This document shows positions 34,939-44,178 of a stretch of 64,000 nucleotides of DNA, piece after piece. Position numbers and translations under genes: made by a program. This DNA is from JBOEGW01 sp050633625 (GTDB lineage Bacteria > Pseudomonadota > Alphaproteobacteria > Rhodobacterales > Rhodobacteraceae): NCBI GenBank assembly GCA_050633625.1, contig JBOEGW010000004.1:442436-506435 (forward strand), given 5' to 3'. A model generated the notes under the pieces. The model searched no databases, had not been told where the DNA came from, and worked only from the letters and a program-made list of their open reading frames with translations. Position 1 is the first letter of the stretch. Every line of letters starts with the position of its first letter.

Positions 34939-36234
34939 TTAGCCGCCGTACCCCAACATGCGCGGTAAGAACAAGACGAAGTCGGGCACAAAGGTGATCA
35001 CCATCAATGCGACCAGCAGCGCGAGGATGAAAGGCCAGATGTCCTTGATGATCCGGGCGATGGGCTGTTCGGTGATATTGGCGGTGATGAACAAGAGGAG
35101 ACCGTAGGGCGGCGTGATCAGCCCCAGCATGGCGTTGACCACGACGATCACCCCAAAGTGCACAAGGTCGATCCCTTGTGCTTGGACCGAGGGGATCAGG
35201 ATCGGCACGATGATCAGCAAAATCGCCCCGCCTTCGAGCACCATCCCAAGCATGAGGAAGATCAGGTTGATCACGATTAGGAACTGGAACCGGGTGAATT
35301 CATACTGGGCGAGCCAATCTGAAATCGTGATTGGCAGGTTTTCGCGGGTGATCACGTAGTTGAAGGTGATCGCGCCGGCCACGAGCACCCCGACCGAGGC
35401 GGTGGAACGGGCGGAGCCAACAAGCGCGCCATAAAAATCCTTGAGCGAGACTGAGCGGTAAAACAGCGCCGAGACCAGCAGCGCGTAAAGCGCGGCCACG
35501 GCAGCGGCTTCGGTTGGGGTCATGGTGCCGGAATAAATTCCGCCAAGCAGGATCACCGGCAACATGAGCGCTGGCAGCGCTTTCCAGGTGATGCGGGGCA
35601 GGTCGCGCACAGGCACCACTTCGTCAATTGGGAAGTTACGTTTGCGGGCAATTGCGTAGTTCATTACCCCCATAGACAGCGCCATCAAGAGGCCGGGCAA
35701 CATGCCTGCGGCAAACAAAAAGCCCACCGATTGATCAGAGACAATCGCATAGAGCACCATCGGGATGGACGGCGGGATGATCGGGCCGACTGTGGCGGTG
35801 GCGGCGGTGATCGCGGCGGCGTAGCTCTTGGTGTATTGGCCATCGCGGGTCATCATGTTGATGATGATTTTCCCCATGCCTACAGCATCGGCCACGGCTG
35901 AGCCGGACATGCCAGAGAAAATCAGCGAGGACACAACATTGACGTGCCCCAGCCCGCCGCGAAACCGCCCAACGAGCGCTTGGGCAAAGCGCAACAGACG
36001 ATCCGCAAGGGAGCCGATGTTCATGATGTCAGCGGCAAGAATAAACAGCGGAATGGCCAGCAGGGTGTAGTTGTTGAACAGCCCTTGCAGCATGGTTTCG
36101 GCGGCAATCGAGGTGTCCGGGCCAGCGATGATCAGGTACACAAAACTACCTGCGAGCATGGACAGGCCAACAGATGCGCCGAACAAAGTCAGCGCGACAA
36201 TGACGATAAGGCTCAGGACAAACGGATCAATCAT
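34939..36234 (-). CDS. TRAP transporter large permease subunit (DctM type)
   Basis: The 431-residue protein with about twelve helices is the main translocation subunit of a tripartite periplasmic transporter that imports organic acids with sodium. Characteristic stretches are GVSLPVAL-like FGASVGLSMLAGSFVYLIIA, SSLIFSGMSGSAVADAVGMG and ATVGPIIPPSIPMVLYAI. The ATG lies eight bases inside the end of the small permease gene. It is the last gene of the aroE-dctP-dctQ-dctM set. Confidence 0.94.
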   Translation of the reverse strand: MIDPFVLSLIVIVALTLFGASVGLSMLAGSFVYLIIAGPDTSIAAETMLQGLFNNYTLLAIPLFILAADIMNIGSLADRLLRFAQALVGRFRGGLGHVNVVSSLIFSGMSGSAVADAVGMGKIIINMMTRDGQYTKSYAAAITAATATVGPIIPPSIPMVLYAIVSDQSVGFLFAAGMLPGLLMALSMGVMNYAIARKRNFPIDEVVPVRDLPRITWKALPALMLPVILLGGIYSGTMTPTEAAAVAALYALLVSALFYRSVSLKDFYGALVGSARSTASVGVLVAGAITFNYVITRENLPITISDWLAQYEFTRFQFLIVINLIFLMLGMVLEGGAILLIIVPILIPSVQAQGIDLVHFGVIVVVNAMLGLITPPYGLLLFITANITEQPIARIIKDIWPFILALLVALMVITFVPDFVLFLPRMLGYGG

Positions 36235-36748
36235 AGTCGTGGCCCTCTGGGTTTTCGGCGGTGTTGAACAGGCGACCAGATCCGCTGAGTCCGGCATAGG
36301 CGGAGATCAAACCGCGCAGGGCAACGGAGATGGCGAAGGGGATATAGATCACGAAGACCCAGAAAAACGGGATGCGGATATAGGCGGTTTTCTCGCGCAT
36401 CATAAAGGTGAGGTAGTCCCAGCACGCGGGCAGGGTATAGAGAAAGATCGCGGCCAAGGTCAGCCCAGTGATGACGTCCATCACCCGGCGCGCGCCGCGC
36501 GGCAGGGCTGCGTAGAGCACATCAAGACGGATGATATCGCTGTCGCGCACCACAAAGGCGAAGCCAAACAAGATGCCCCAAAGCCAGGCGATTGTGACCC
36601 ATTCAACGGTCCAACCCATTGGCATATTTGTGAAATACCGAAAGAAAATCTGCAACAGGAAGGTCACGAACATAGAGAATAAGAGCGCTGCGAGGATAAA
36701 CTCCGCCCCCTTTCCCAATACACGTCGGATGGTATTGATCTTATCCAT
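36227..36748 (-). CDS. TRAP transporter small permease subunit (DctQ type)
   Basis: The 173-residue subunit has four helices (FILAALLFSMFVTFLLQIFF; MGWTVEWVTIAWLWGILFGF; VITGLTLAAIFLYTLPACW; IPFFWVFVIYIPFAISVAL) and forms the membrane complex with the large permease. GAGAGGGA precedes the ATG. A hairpin with a short T run separates it from the binding protein gene. Confidence 0.92.
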   Translation of the reverse strand: MDKINTIRRVLGKGAEFILAALLFSMFVTFLLQIFFRYFTNMPMGWTVEWVTIAWLWGILFGFAFVVRDSDIIRLDVLYAALPRGARRVMDVITGLTLAAIFLYTLPACWDYLTFMMREKTAYIRIPFFWVFVIYIPFAISVALRGLISAYAGLSGSGRLFNTAENPEGHDYD

Positions 36749-36762
36749 GTCCCTCTCCCCAT

Positions 36763-36793
36763 TTTGAAAACAGGCGAGGTCTCCCCCGCCTGT
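36763..36793 (-). terminator. Attenuator-like hairpin between dctP and dctQ
   Basis: On the minus strand ACAGGCG and CGCCTGT form a perfect stem, directly followed by TTTTC. Such partial terminators keep the periplasmic binding protein in excess over the permeases. Confidence 0.6.
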
Positions 36794-36815
36794 GTATGCG
36801 TTTTTGGGCTGCGCC

Positions 36816-37790
36816 TTACTGGCCGACTGCGACGATCGCGTCGATCAGGCCCTCTGGCCAATCAGCGGAGTATTTGGAGTCGCGATAGACGCCAAGAACG
36901 TGCTCTTGGAAGGCCGCGTTGTTGGGTTCATACACAACGACGCCGCTTTCTTCGATCTTGGTGCGCAGCTCGGATTCCAACTTGATGGTTTCCGCATCAA
37001 GCGCGGCTTCGAAGTTGTCAGCGCATTCCTGAACCTTGGCTTGCTGGGTCTCGGTCATCGAGTTCCACTTGTCGAGGCCGATGGTGAATTCGTTGGCCGC
37101 GATGAGGTGCGAGGTGGTGCCGATGTGGGTCATCACTTCGTGGAATTTCATCGAGTAGGTCGCCGGGAAGCCGTTGTCCTGACCGTCGATCGCGCCGGTT
37201 TGCAGCGCTGTGTAGACTTCGGTGAAGGCCACAGGAACGGGAGTCGCGCCCATTGCGGAGCCAACAAACTGCCAGCCTTCGCCGCCGGGCATACGCAGCT
37301 TCAGACCTTCGAGGTCCGCCGGGGTCATCAGCTCTTTATCGCCTTTATAACCAAGGTGACGTGCGCCGATGTAAGGGTAGGCGAGGATTTTGACGCCAGC
37401 TTTTTCTTCGATTTCCGCTTCCAGATCGGCCAATACATCGCTGTCGTATGTGGCGCGCATGTGGGCGTAGTCACGGAACAAGAACGGTGTGCCAAGAACG
37501 GATGTGGAGGGAACTTGGTTGTAGAAATCAAAGATCGCCAAGTTGCCCATGTCGAGGTTGCCGCGCTGCATGGCGGTCAGCTCGGTGCCTTGTTTGAACA
37601 AGGTCGCGCCGTGATAGGCTTTGAATTCGAACTCGTCGCCCAGACAGCCGCCGAACGCGTCTTTGAGAATGGCAGAGCGCGGATCGGTCTCTGGCACAGT
37701 GTCAGAGTATGTGAGAGTCACTTTGTCGGCGGCCGTTGCGGCCCCCGCTGCCAGAATGGCGAGTACGGAAAGTGTAGGTGTTAGACGCAT
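36816..37790 (-). CDS. TRAP transporter substrate-binding protein (DctP type)
   Basis: The 324-residue periplasmic protein begins with a signal peptide (MRLTPTLSVLAILAAGAATA) and captures the substrate for the TRAP permeases. The conserved arginine region appears as GLKLRMPGGEGWQFVGSAMG near residue 165, followed by FTEVYTALQTGAIDGQDNGF near 192, which is the usual TRAP family signature. A very strong GGGAGGA ribosome site precedes the ATG. Together with the adjoining dehydrogenase gene, it suggests a cyclic organic acid as substrate, an inference. Confidence 0.93.
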   Translation of the reverse strand: MRLTPTLSVLAILAAGAATAADKVTLTYSDTVPETDPRSAILKDAFGGCLGDEFEFKAYHGATLFKQGTELTAMQRGNLDMGNLAIFDFYNQVPSTSVLGTPFLFRDYAHMRATYDSDVLADLEAEIEEKAGVKILAYPYIGARHLGYKGDKELMTPADLEGLKLRMPGGEGWQFVGSAMGATPVPVAFTEVYTALQTGAIDGQDNGFPATYSMKFHEVMTHIGTTSHLIAANEFTIGLDKWNSMTETQQAKVQECADNFEAALDAETIKLESELRTKIEESGVVVYEPNNAAFQEHVLGVYRDSKYSADWPEGLIDAIVAVGQ

Positions 37791-37816
37791 GGTATCCTCC
37801 CTTATGCGTTTAAGAA

Positions 37817-38728
37817 TTAGTCGTTGAGGGTTTCGAAGGTGGCCCGCATCCGTAGGGCGTCCGGGCGACATCCGCTGAACAGCTCAAAGGCGCGCACAGC
37901 TTGAAACACCGCCATGCCAGAGCCATCAAGGACGCGGCAGCCTTTTGCGCGCGCGGTTGCAAGGAGCTTGGTTTCGCGGGGGAAATAGACGATGTCCGTG
38001 ACCCAATGGCGGGCTTCGATATGGGCTGGATCAATCGCCATTCCCGGCAATTTTGCCATGCCCATTGGGGTGGCGTTGACGATGCCATCTGCCGTGCGCG
38101 CGGCGCTCAATAGGCTTCTGACAGCCTCGCCACCTACTTCATCTGCAAGGGCTTGTGCCGCTTCTAAATCAAGATCATAGACCATGACATGGCGCACACC
38201 AAGATGGCGCAACGCGTGGGCAACTGCGCCACCTGCGCCGCCCGCACCAAGGAGCAAAACGCTTTCCTTGAAGGCTTCTGGCAAGCCAAGGCGTAGGCTT
38301 TCAGCGAAGCCCCAGAAATCCGTGTTATGCCCATAGCGGCGCCCGTCTTTGAACACGACAGTGTTCACGGCACCCACTTTTTGAGCAGCAGGCGACAGCT
38401 CATCGAGCAGGTCAATCACGTCGCGCTTGAACGGGAAAGTGATGTTTAGCCCAGCGAAGCCCTCACGTTCGGCCTGTTCTAGCAGTGTGCTCAGGGTTGG
38501 GGCGTCTCGCATCGAGTCAGGGTCGAGTAATTCGTAGCGGTAATCCAGCCCATGCGCGCCGCCTTCAGCGATATGCATCGCGGGGGTGCGCGATTTGGCG
38601 ATGCCGCGGCCCACCAAACCAACACGGGTAATGGGCCAGTGAGCCGTTTGGGCGGCGTGCTCACGCGCCGTGACCTGAATGTCGGATAGACTTGGTGCGG
38701 CTGTTTCTGCGGCTTGGCCGGTGCCCAT
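37817..38728 (-). CDS. Shikimate/quinate dehydrogenase family protein
   Basis: An AroE-fold NAD(P)-dependent dehydrogenase of 303 residues. The catalytic Lys101 lies in NITFPFK, Asn122 in VNTVVF, Asp137 in GHNTDFWG, and the nucleotide loop is GAGGAGGAVA at 161-170. Substrate-contact residues are Ser46 and Thr48 (SRTPAMH), where biosynthetic AroE usually has S-x-S; from memory, S-x-T is seen in quinate/shikimate dehydrogenases. The gene leads a TRAP operon with AGGGAGGA before its ATG and is divergent from a TetR gene, which fits a catabolic enzyme rather than the housekeeping AroE. Confidence 0.85.
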   Translation of the reverse strand: MGTGQAAETAAPSLSDIQVTAREHAAQTAHWPITRVGLVGRGIAKSRTPAMHIAEGGAHGLDYRYELLDPDSMRDAPTLSTLLEQAEREGFAGLNITFPFKRDVIDLLDELSPAAQKVGAVNTVVFKDGRRYGHNTDFWGFAESLRLGLPEAFKESVLLLGAGGAGGAVAHALRHLGVRHVMVYDLDLEAAQALADEVGGEAVRSLLSAARTADGIVNATPMGMAKLPGMAIDPAHIEARHWVTDIVYFPRETKLLATARAKGCRVLDGSGMAVFQAVRAFELFSGCRPDALRMRATFETLND

Positions 38729-38777
38729 GATGACGTCCTCCCTTTGCCAGAAGTCTTTCGAATCTGGTGACAGGCAA

Positions 38778-38804
38778 ATTGTACTGGGCGTTTAATTCTG
38801 TCAA
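38778..38804 (-). promoter_or_regulatory. Candidate promoter of the dehydrogenase-TRAP operon
   Basis: On the minus strand a perfect TTGACA is followed after 15 bases by TACAAT. The boxes are near consensus but the spacing is short by two bases. Confidence 0.45.
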
Positions 38805-38834
38805 CACTTTTAACTTGGGGTTTAATTTTGACCA
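38786..38834. promoter_or_regulatory. Two direct repeats in the TetR/TRAP intergenic region
   Basis: GGCGTTTAATTCTGTCAA and GGGGTTTAATTTTGACCA lie 30 bases apart, about three helical turns, so both would face the same side of the DNA. One overlaps the candidate -35 box of the TRAP operon. They are plausible binding sites for the adjacent TetR-type regulator. Confidence 0.5.
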
Positions 38835-38891
38835 TGCTACCCAATCAGCGGGGGCGGAAAGGTCAGGCGGAGAGGAGGCCGTGATAAGCTT

Positions 38892-39551
38892 ATGAAAAAT
38901 AAAGAAAACCGCAAAGCCGGCTGGAAACAAGACCCGGAAAACGTCAAGCGCGATATCCTGCATGCCGCTATGAAAGAATTCGCGCGCAGCGGTCTTTCCG
39001 GGGCCAAAATTGATGATATTTCCGCCATGACGAGCACGTCAAAGCGCATGATCTACTACTATTTTGGCGACAAGGCTGGCCTGTATGTGGCAGCGTTGGA
39101 GGCGGCGTATTCGATGGTGCGCGCCGGCGAGGATCAGCTCGATTTGGAAGGCAAAACGCCCCTCGCGGCCTTGGGCGCACTTGTGGCCTTTACCTTCGAT
39201 CACCACCGCCAGAACCCCGATTTCATTCGGATGGTGATGATCGAAAATGTACATCACGCCGAATACCTTAAGCCCTCGAAAGTGATCCGCGAGGCCAATC
39301 TGGCGGCGATTTCAAAGCTTGAGGCCTTGATTGCGCGCGGTCAGGCGGAGGGGGCGTTTCGCGATGGGATCAACGCGACAGAGCTGCATTGGCAGATTTC
39401 GGCGCTCTCTGTGTTCAATGTCTCGAATAAACCTACGTTTTCAGCCCTGTTTGGCAATGAGCTTTACACGGGCAAGGGGCAAAATAGCCTGCGCGACCGC
39501 GTTGTGGCGATGATTTTGGCGGATGTGCAAAAGGAAAAGACGCATGATTAA
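38892..39551 (+). CDS. TetR/AcrR family transcriptional regulator
   Basis: The N-terminal helix-turn-helix is clear: KRDILHAAMKEFARSGLSGA, KIDDISAMTSTSKRMIYYYF near residues 20-58. The C-terminal ligand domain (about 80-219) looks like the TetR_C group seen in catabolic regulators. The gene is divergent from the dehydrogenase-TRAP operon and overlaps the following esterase gene by eight bases, so it probably controls both. The ATG has no strong ribosome site. Confidence 0.92.
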   Translation: MKNKENRKAGWKQDPENVKRDILHAAMKEFARSGLSGAKIDDISAMTSTSKRMIYYYFGDKAGLYVAALEAAYSMVRAGEDQLDLEGKTPLAALGALVAFTFDHHRQNPDFIRMVMIENVHHAEYLKPSKVIREANLAAISKLEALIARGQAEGAFRDGINATELHWQISALSVFNVSNKPTFSALFGNELYTGKGQNSLRDRVVAMILADVQKEKTHD

Positions 39552-40491
39552 TCCCGAAATTGACAGGTTCATGGACCGTTGGACGGCAGAATGGGCGACG
39601 TTAAAAGAGGGAGCAACGCCGCAAGATCGCCGTGCGCATTTTGAGGAGGTTGCCGCCAATATGGCCTTGCCCGCGCCAGCCGATGTGGATGCGTCGCAAG
39701 AGCATTGGGTGGCTTGTCCGGCGGGTGATGTCCGGGTGCGGGTCTATCGTTATGAAGGGGCAGAAACGCAGCCTTGTTTGATCTATGCGCATGGGGGTGC
39801 TTTCATGCAGGGCAGCCCGGAAACCCACGCCGACATCACCGCCCGGCTCGCGTCTTGGGCGCGCCAGACTGTGATCAGCGTCGATTATGCGCTTTGCCCG
39901 GAACACCCTTTTCCGGCGGCCTATTTGCAGCTTTGTGAGGTCGTGCGCTGGGTCCATGCAGAGGCGGACGCGCTCAAGATTGACCCGGCGCGCATTTCGA
40001 TTGGTGGCGACAGCGCGGGCGGCAACCTTGCGGCGGCTGTTGCGCTCACCAAGAAGGATGAATTTGATTTTAAGGCGCAACTGTTGATCTATCCGGCCAC
40101 GGATTTTGACTTGAGCCGCCCGTCGATGATTGAGAATGCTGAAGCGCCGTTGTTGCAAACGCGCGGCATGCCCGGCGTGAACCGGATGTATGTGGGCGGA
40201 GAGGCGCATGAGGACTTGTTGACGACTGATCCGCGCGTGGCGCCATTTGTGGCGCAAGATCATAGCGGTTTGGCCCCGGCTTTCATCGCTGTTGCCGAGA
40301 ACGATCCGTTGCGCGACAGCGGTGTGGTTTATGCTGAAAAGCTGGAAAGCGCGGGCGTTGATGTGACGCTGGATTTGGGGGAAGGGCTGATTCACGGTTA
40401 TTTGCGCGCCATGGACTATTGCGCCGACAGCGAGGCCAAACTGCGCGATATGGCTGCATGGCTGATGCGCCAAAACGCCCTCTCCACATGA
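39544..40491 (+). CDS. Alpha/beta hydrolase of the HSL esterase family
   Basis: The 315-residue protein matches the hormone-sensitive-lipase group of esterases. The oxyanion motif is YAHGGAFMQGS near residue 80, the nucleophile lies in GGDSAGGNLA near 155, and later acidic and histidine residues lie in AENDPLRDSG and GLIHGYLRAM. It is co-translated with the TetR gene. An esterase here could release the acid that the TRAP system and dehydrogenase handle, for example from a quinate or shikimate ester such as chlorogenate; this is inference from context. Confidence 0.88.
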   Translation: MINPEIDRFMDRWTAEWATLKEGATPQDRRAHFEEVAANMALPAPADVDASQEHWVACPAGDVRVRVYRYEGAETQPCLIYAHGGAFMQGSPETHADITARLASWARQTVISVDYALCPEHPFPAAYLQLCEVVRWVHAEADALKIDPARISIGGDSAGGNLAAAVALTKKDEFDFKAQLLIYPATDFDLSRPSMIENAEAPLLQTRGMPGVNRMYVGGEAHEDLLTTDPRVAPFVAQDHSGLAPAFIAVAENDPLRDSGVVYAEKLESAGVDVTLDLGEGLIHGYLRAMDYCADSEAKLRDMAAWLMRQNALST

Positions 40492-40557
40492 CATAGATCA
40501 GATACGCCGTGCCGGGTCGCCTTTAAGATGGGGAGACCCAGACAGGAAAGCGGCGCA

Positions 40558-41022
40558 ATGAGATTGACCTTGAAAACGAATTTGGCGGCGCGGGTCTTGA
40601 TGCATTGCGCTGTCAATTCCGGGCGTTTGGTGCGCTCCAGTGAGATTGCGGTGGCCTGCAATGCGTCGGGCAATCATCTGAGCCAAGTGATCCACCGGCT
40701 TCAACAATTGGGATATGTGAACACGCAACGAGGGCGTGGCGGCGGGCTGAGTTTGGCGCTGGATGCTGGCGAAATTTCGATTGGTCAATTGTTTCGCGAG
40801 TTTGAAGGCGGGGCGCCGTTTGGCGCGTGTTTTGCGGCGCAGGACAACGATTGCCCGCTCACGCCTGCGTGCCGCTTGCGCGGCCATGTCAGCCGCGCGG
40901 TTGAGGCCTTTTATGGCGCGCTGGATGAGGTCACGTTGCGCGCATTGATCGAGGACAATGCAGGGCTTGAGCGCATTTTGAGACCGCCCGTCGCTGTCCC
41001 TTGCGGCGCACCACAAGGCTAG
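40558..41022 (+). CDS. Rrf2 family regulator, NsrR-like
   Basis: The 154-residue protein has the Rrf2 winged helix (LTLKTNLAARVLMHCAVNSG, VIHRLQQLGYVNTQRGRGGG). Three cysteines in GACFAAQDNDCPLTPACRLR near residues 90-108 have the CP-x-TPACRL ending characteristic of NsrR, which holds an Fe-S cluster sensitive to nitric oxide. No NO-detoxification gene is in the window, so targets are unknown. AGGAAAG precedes the ATG. It converges on the RND pump gene. Confidence 0.88.
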   Translation: MRLTLKTNLAARVLMHCAVNSGRLVRSSEIAVACNASGNHLSQVIHRLQQLGYVNTQRGRGGGLSLALDAGEISIGQLFREFEGGAPFGACFAAQDNDCPLTPACRLRGHVSRAVEAFYGALDEVTLRALIEDNAGLERILRPPVAVPCGAPQG

Positions 41023-41046
41023 GCCTTTTCTGGCGCGGCGAAGGTT

Positions 41047-44000
41047 TTATTCTGCCGCCGCATGCGCCTCGTCGGGGGCTTTGGGCGTGAAGCGGCTGAC
41101 AAAAGCGCCTAAACGGTCCGTGTAAAGGACCATCACCGGCACCACAACGAGCGTCAGGATGGAGGAGGAAATCAACCCGCCAATCACAGCATGGGCCATG
41201 GAGGCGTTTTGCCCGGAGCCGCCGTGCAGGTTGAGCGCGAGAGGCAACATCCCAAAGATCATGGCAAGGGTTGTCATGACGATTGGCCGAAACCGGGTCG
41301 TGCCCGCCGAGACCAGGGCGTCATAGCGGTTCATGCCTTCTTCGCGCACCTGTTGGTTTGCGTAGTCGACAAGGAGAATTGCGTTCTTGGTCACAAGCCC
41401 CATGAGCATGATGAAGCCAATGATCGAGAAGATGTTGAGCGTGCTGTCAAAGATCAGCAAGCCGCCAAGCACGCCGATCAGCGAGAGGGGCAAGGAGGTC
41501 ATGATCGCGAAGGGCTGCAAGAAAGAGGCGAATTGGCTGGCGAGCACGATATAGATGAAGATCACCGCCAAGCCGAGCGCAGCAACGGCGGCAAACATGG
41601 TGTCTGCCATTTGTTCTGCGTCGCCTCCTGTTGTCGCCTCATAGCCAAAGGGCAGGGCGAGCGCGTCCATCTTTTCTTGGATGGCGGCAGTGACATCGCC
41701 GGGGCGCACGCCGCTTTCAAGGTTGGAAGTGACGTTGACTGCGCGGGTGCGGTTTTTGCGGTTGATCTCGCCCGGCCCTTCTGAGGGGACCACTTGCGCG
41801 ACCTGATCCAAGCGGATTGTGCCAGACGCGCCGGTTGCGCCAGATTGTGCGAGGGGCAACGCGCCAAGGGCGGCGGGGTCATTGCGGGATTCGCGCGGCA
41901 AGCGCACCACAACGTCAAAGCTATCGCCGCGCGGGCTTGTCCACTCGGAGACAGTTTGGCCTTCGAGCATCGAGGAGAGCGTTGTGCCCACCAGATTGAT
42001 CGAAACGCCAAGGTCAAAGGCGGCGTCACGGTCGACGATGATACCCAAAGTCGGCTGGGCATCGTCGAGCGAGGTTTTCACGTCCACCAGACCTTCAATT
42101 GTGTTCATTTCATCGCGTAAATCGCCTGCGAGTCGTTCAAGAACCCCTAGATCCGCGCCAGAGATGGCGATCTGGACAGGTGCCTCAACAGGCCCCATGC
42201 CGCCCGCCGCACCGACTGTGAATTTCGCACCGACAATGGCGTTGAGCGCGTTGCGAATAGGCGATGTCAGCTCTTGCGGCGATCGGCTGCGTTCGCTTTT
42301 GGGCACGAGGCGGGCGATGATTGTCGCGTTGTTGTCGCCCGAGGTGGTGCCGGAGTTTACTGTGGCGTAGGTGCCTTCGATCTCAGGAAAATTGGCCCGC
42401 AAGAAGGTATCGACCTGCGTGATTTTCTCGGCAGTGCGTTCAATCGACGTGCCAACGGGCAACGACATATCCACCTGCAATTCGCCAGTGTCCGCCGGGG
42501 GCACGAACTCGCCACCGATCATTGGGAACAGGGAAAACGAGCCGATCAGCGCGGAAAGAACAAGCCCAAGCGTGGTTTTGCGGTATTTCAGCGCCTTCTT
42601 GAGGAGTTTTGCGTATTGCTGGCCAAGCCAGTCAAAGAAGTGTTCGAACTTGCCGATTTGACGCCCCAAGAAGCCACGTTTTGCGTCTTTATCGGCGGCC
42701 GGATCGTACCAGACGGAGGACATCATCGGGTCAAGCGTGAAGGAGACAAACAAGGAGATGATAACGGCGACTGACACTGTGATGCCGAACTGCAAGAAGA
42801 ACTTGCCGACGATCCCGTCCATAAAGGCCACTGGCATGAACACCGCGACAATGGAGAGCGTTGTGGCGAGCACGGCGAGGCCGATTTCGTTTGTGCCATC
42901 CAGCGCGGCGCGAAAGTGGCTCTTGCCCATATGCAAATGTCGCATGATGTTTTCGCGCACCACGATCGCGTCATCAATCAAGATGCCAACGGCCAATGAA
43001 AGCGCGAGCAAGGTCATCATGTTGAGGGTGAAACCCAACAGGTAGATCGCTGTCATGGTGCCAATGATCGAGATGGGCAGGGTGAGGCCCGTGATGACGG
43101 TGGAGCGCCATGAATTGAGGAACAAGAACACGATCACAACCGCAAGGGCTGCGCCCTCAATCATCATGGATTGTACGGAGTGGAAGCTCTCAATCACCGG
43201 GGTTGCGTTGTTGCGCAAAATCTCAATGTTCAGCGCTTCAAGCTGTGGATCGGCGTTCAGCTTTTCCACCATATGCGTGACTTCTTCCGCCACTGCGACG
43301 GTATTCGCGCCTTGGGTCTTGATCACGTCGATGGCGAGGGCTTCTTCGCCGTTGAGCATGGCGAGGGAGGATTTTTCCGCGAGCTGGGTGCCGACAATGG
43401 CGAGATCGCCCAGTCGGATCGGTTGGCCTGCTCGTCGTGCGACGATGATGTCTTCAAAGTCGCGAATGGAGTCGAGGCGGCCTTCGATCTGCACTGTGCG
43501 GCTCTGAGCGTTATTGCTCACGGCCCCGGCTGGCACGTCTTGGTTGTCACTGGCGACAGCCTGCGCCACCTCGGAGATGCCAACCCCAAGAGCTGTCTGG
43601 CGGCTGGCGTCAATTTCGATGTGTACTTCGCGCGGGCGTGCGCCCACAACAGAGGCTTGACCAACGCCGGGAAGGTTGGCGATGCGTTTGGAAATCACCT
43701 CTTCGGTGATCGTGGCCAAGGCACCGGCGTCCAGAGTTGGGGAGCGGATTCCGATGGAAATGATCGGCGAGGCGGCTGGGTCAAAACGCAGGATTTGCGG
43801 ATCATTTGCCGCCTCTGGCAGGAGTGGCGTGACCGAGGACATTTTATCGCGCACATCTTGCGTGGCGGTTGGCCCGTCCACGTCCAATGAGAATTCAATC
43901 AGCACCATGGCCGAGCCAGTGCGCGCGATAGATGTCACGTTTTCGATGCCCGCAAGGGTCGAAACACCGTCCTCAATTGGCTCGATGATGTCGCCTTCCA

Positions 44001-44175
44001 CGGCCTCAGGAGAGGCGCCGGGATAGGAGGCAACGACCACCACAATTGGGAAATCTACGTCCGGAAACTGTTCCACCGGCAAGCGCGAATAGGAAAAAAG
44101 GCCGACAACCATCATGGCCACCATGATCATGGTAGCAAAGACGGGCTGATTGACGCTGATTTTTGTCAGGAACAT
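41047..44175 (-). CDS. RND efflux transporter permease
   Basis: This 1042-residue inner-membrane pump of the AcrB/MexB class expels hydrophobic compounds in exchange for protons. Typical features are the start SVNQPVFATMIMVAMMVVGL, two large periplasmic loops, the paired aspartates in LAVGILIDDAIVVRENIMRH near residue 400 and the second six-helix set near 850-1020. It follows the adaptor gene by three bases. No outer-membrane channel gene is in the operon, so a TolC-like protein elsewhere is expected. Confidence 0.95.
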   Translation of the reverse strand: MFLTKISVNQPVFATMIMVAMMVVGLFSYSRLPVEQFPDVDFPIVVVVASYPGASPEAVEGDIIEPIEDGVSTLAGIENVTSIARTGSAMVLIEFSLDVDGPTATQDVRDKMSSVTPLLPEAANDPQILRFDPAASPIISIGIRSPTLDAGALATITEEVISKRIANLPGVGQASVVGARPREVHIEIDASRQTALGVGISEVAQAVASDNQDVPAGAVSNNAQSRTVQIEGRLDSIRDFEDIIVARRAGQPIRLGDLAIVGTQLAEKSSLAMLNGEEALAIDVIKTQGANTVAVAEEVTHMVEKLNADPQLEALNIEILRNNATPVIESFHSVQSMMIEGAALAVVIVFLFLNSWRSTVITGLTLPISIIGTMTAIYLLGFTLNMMTLLALSLAVGILIDDAIVVRENIMRHLHMGKSHFRAALDGTNEIGLAVLATTLSIVAVFMPVAFMDGIVGKFFLQFGITVSVAVIISLFVSFTLDPMMSSVWYDPAADKDAKRGFLGRQIGKFEHFFDWLGQQYAKLLKKALKYRKTTLGLVLSALIGSFSLFPMIGGEFVPPADTGELQVDMSLPVGTSIERTAEKITQVDTFLRANFPEIEGTYATVNSGTTSGDNNATIIARLVPKSERSRSPQELTSPIRNALNAIVGAKFTVGAAGGMGPVEAPVQIAISGADLGVLERLAGDLRDEMNTIEGLVDVKTSLDDAQPTLGIIVDRDAAFDLGVSINLVGTTLSSMLEGQTVSEWTSPRGDSFDVVVRLPRESRNDPAALGALPLAQSGATGASGTIRLDQVAQVVPSEGPGEINRKNRTRAVNVTSNLESGVRPGDVTAAIQEKMDALALPFGYEATTGGDAEQMADTMFAAVAALGLAVIFIYIVLASQFASFLQPFAIMTSLPLSLIGVLGGLLIFDSTLNIFSIIGFIMLMGLVTKNAILLVDYANQQVREEGMNRYDALVSAGTTRFRPIVMTTLAMIFGMLPLALNLHGGSGQNASMAHAVIGGLISSSILTLVVVPVMVLYTDRLGAFVSRFTPKAPDEAHAAAE

Positions 44176-44178
44176 GGA

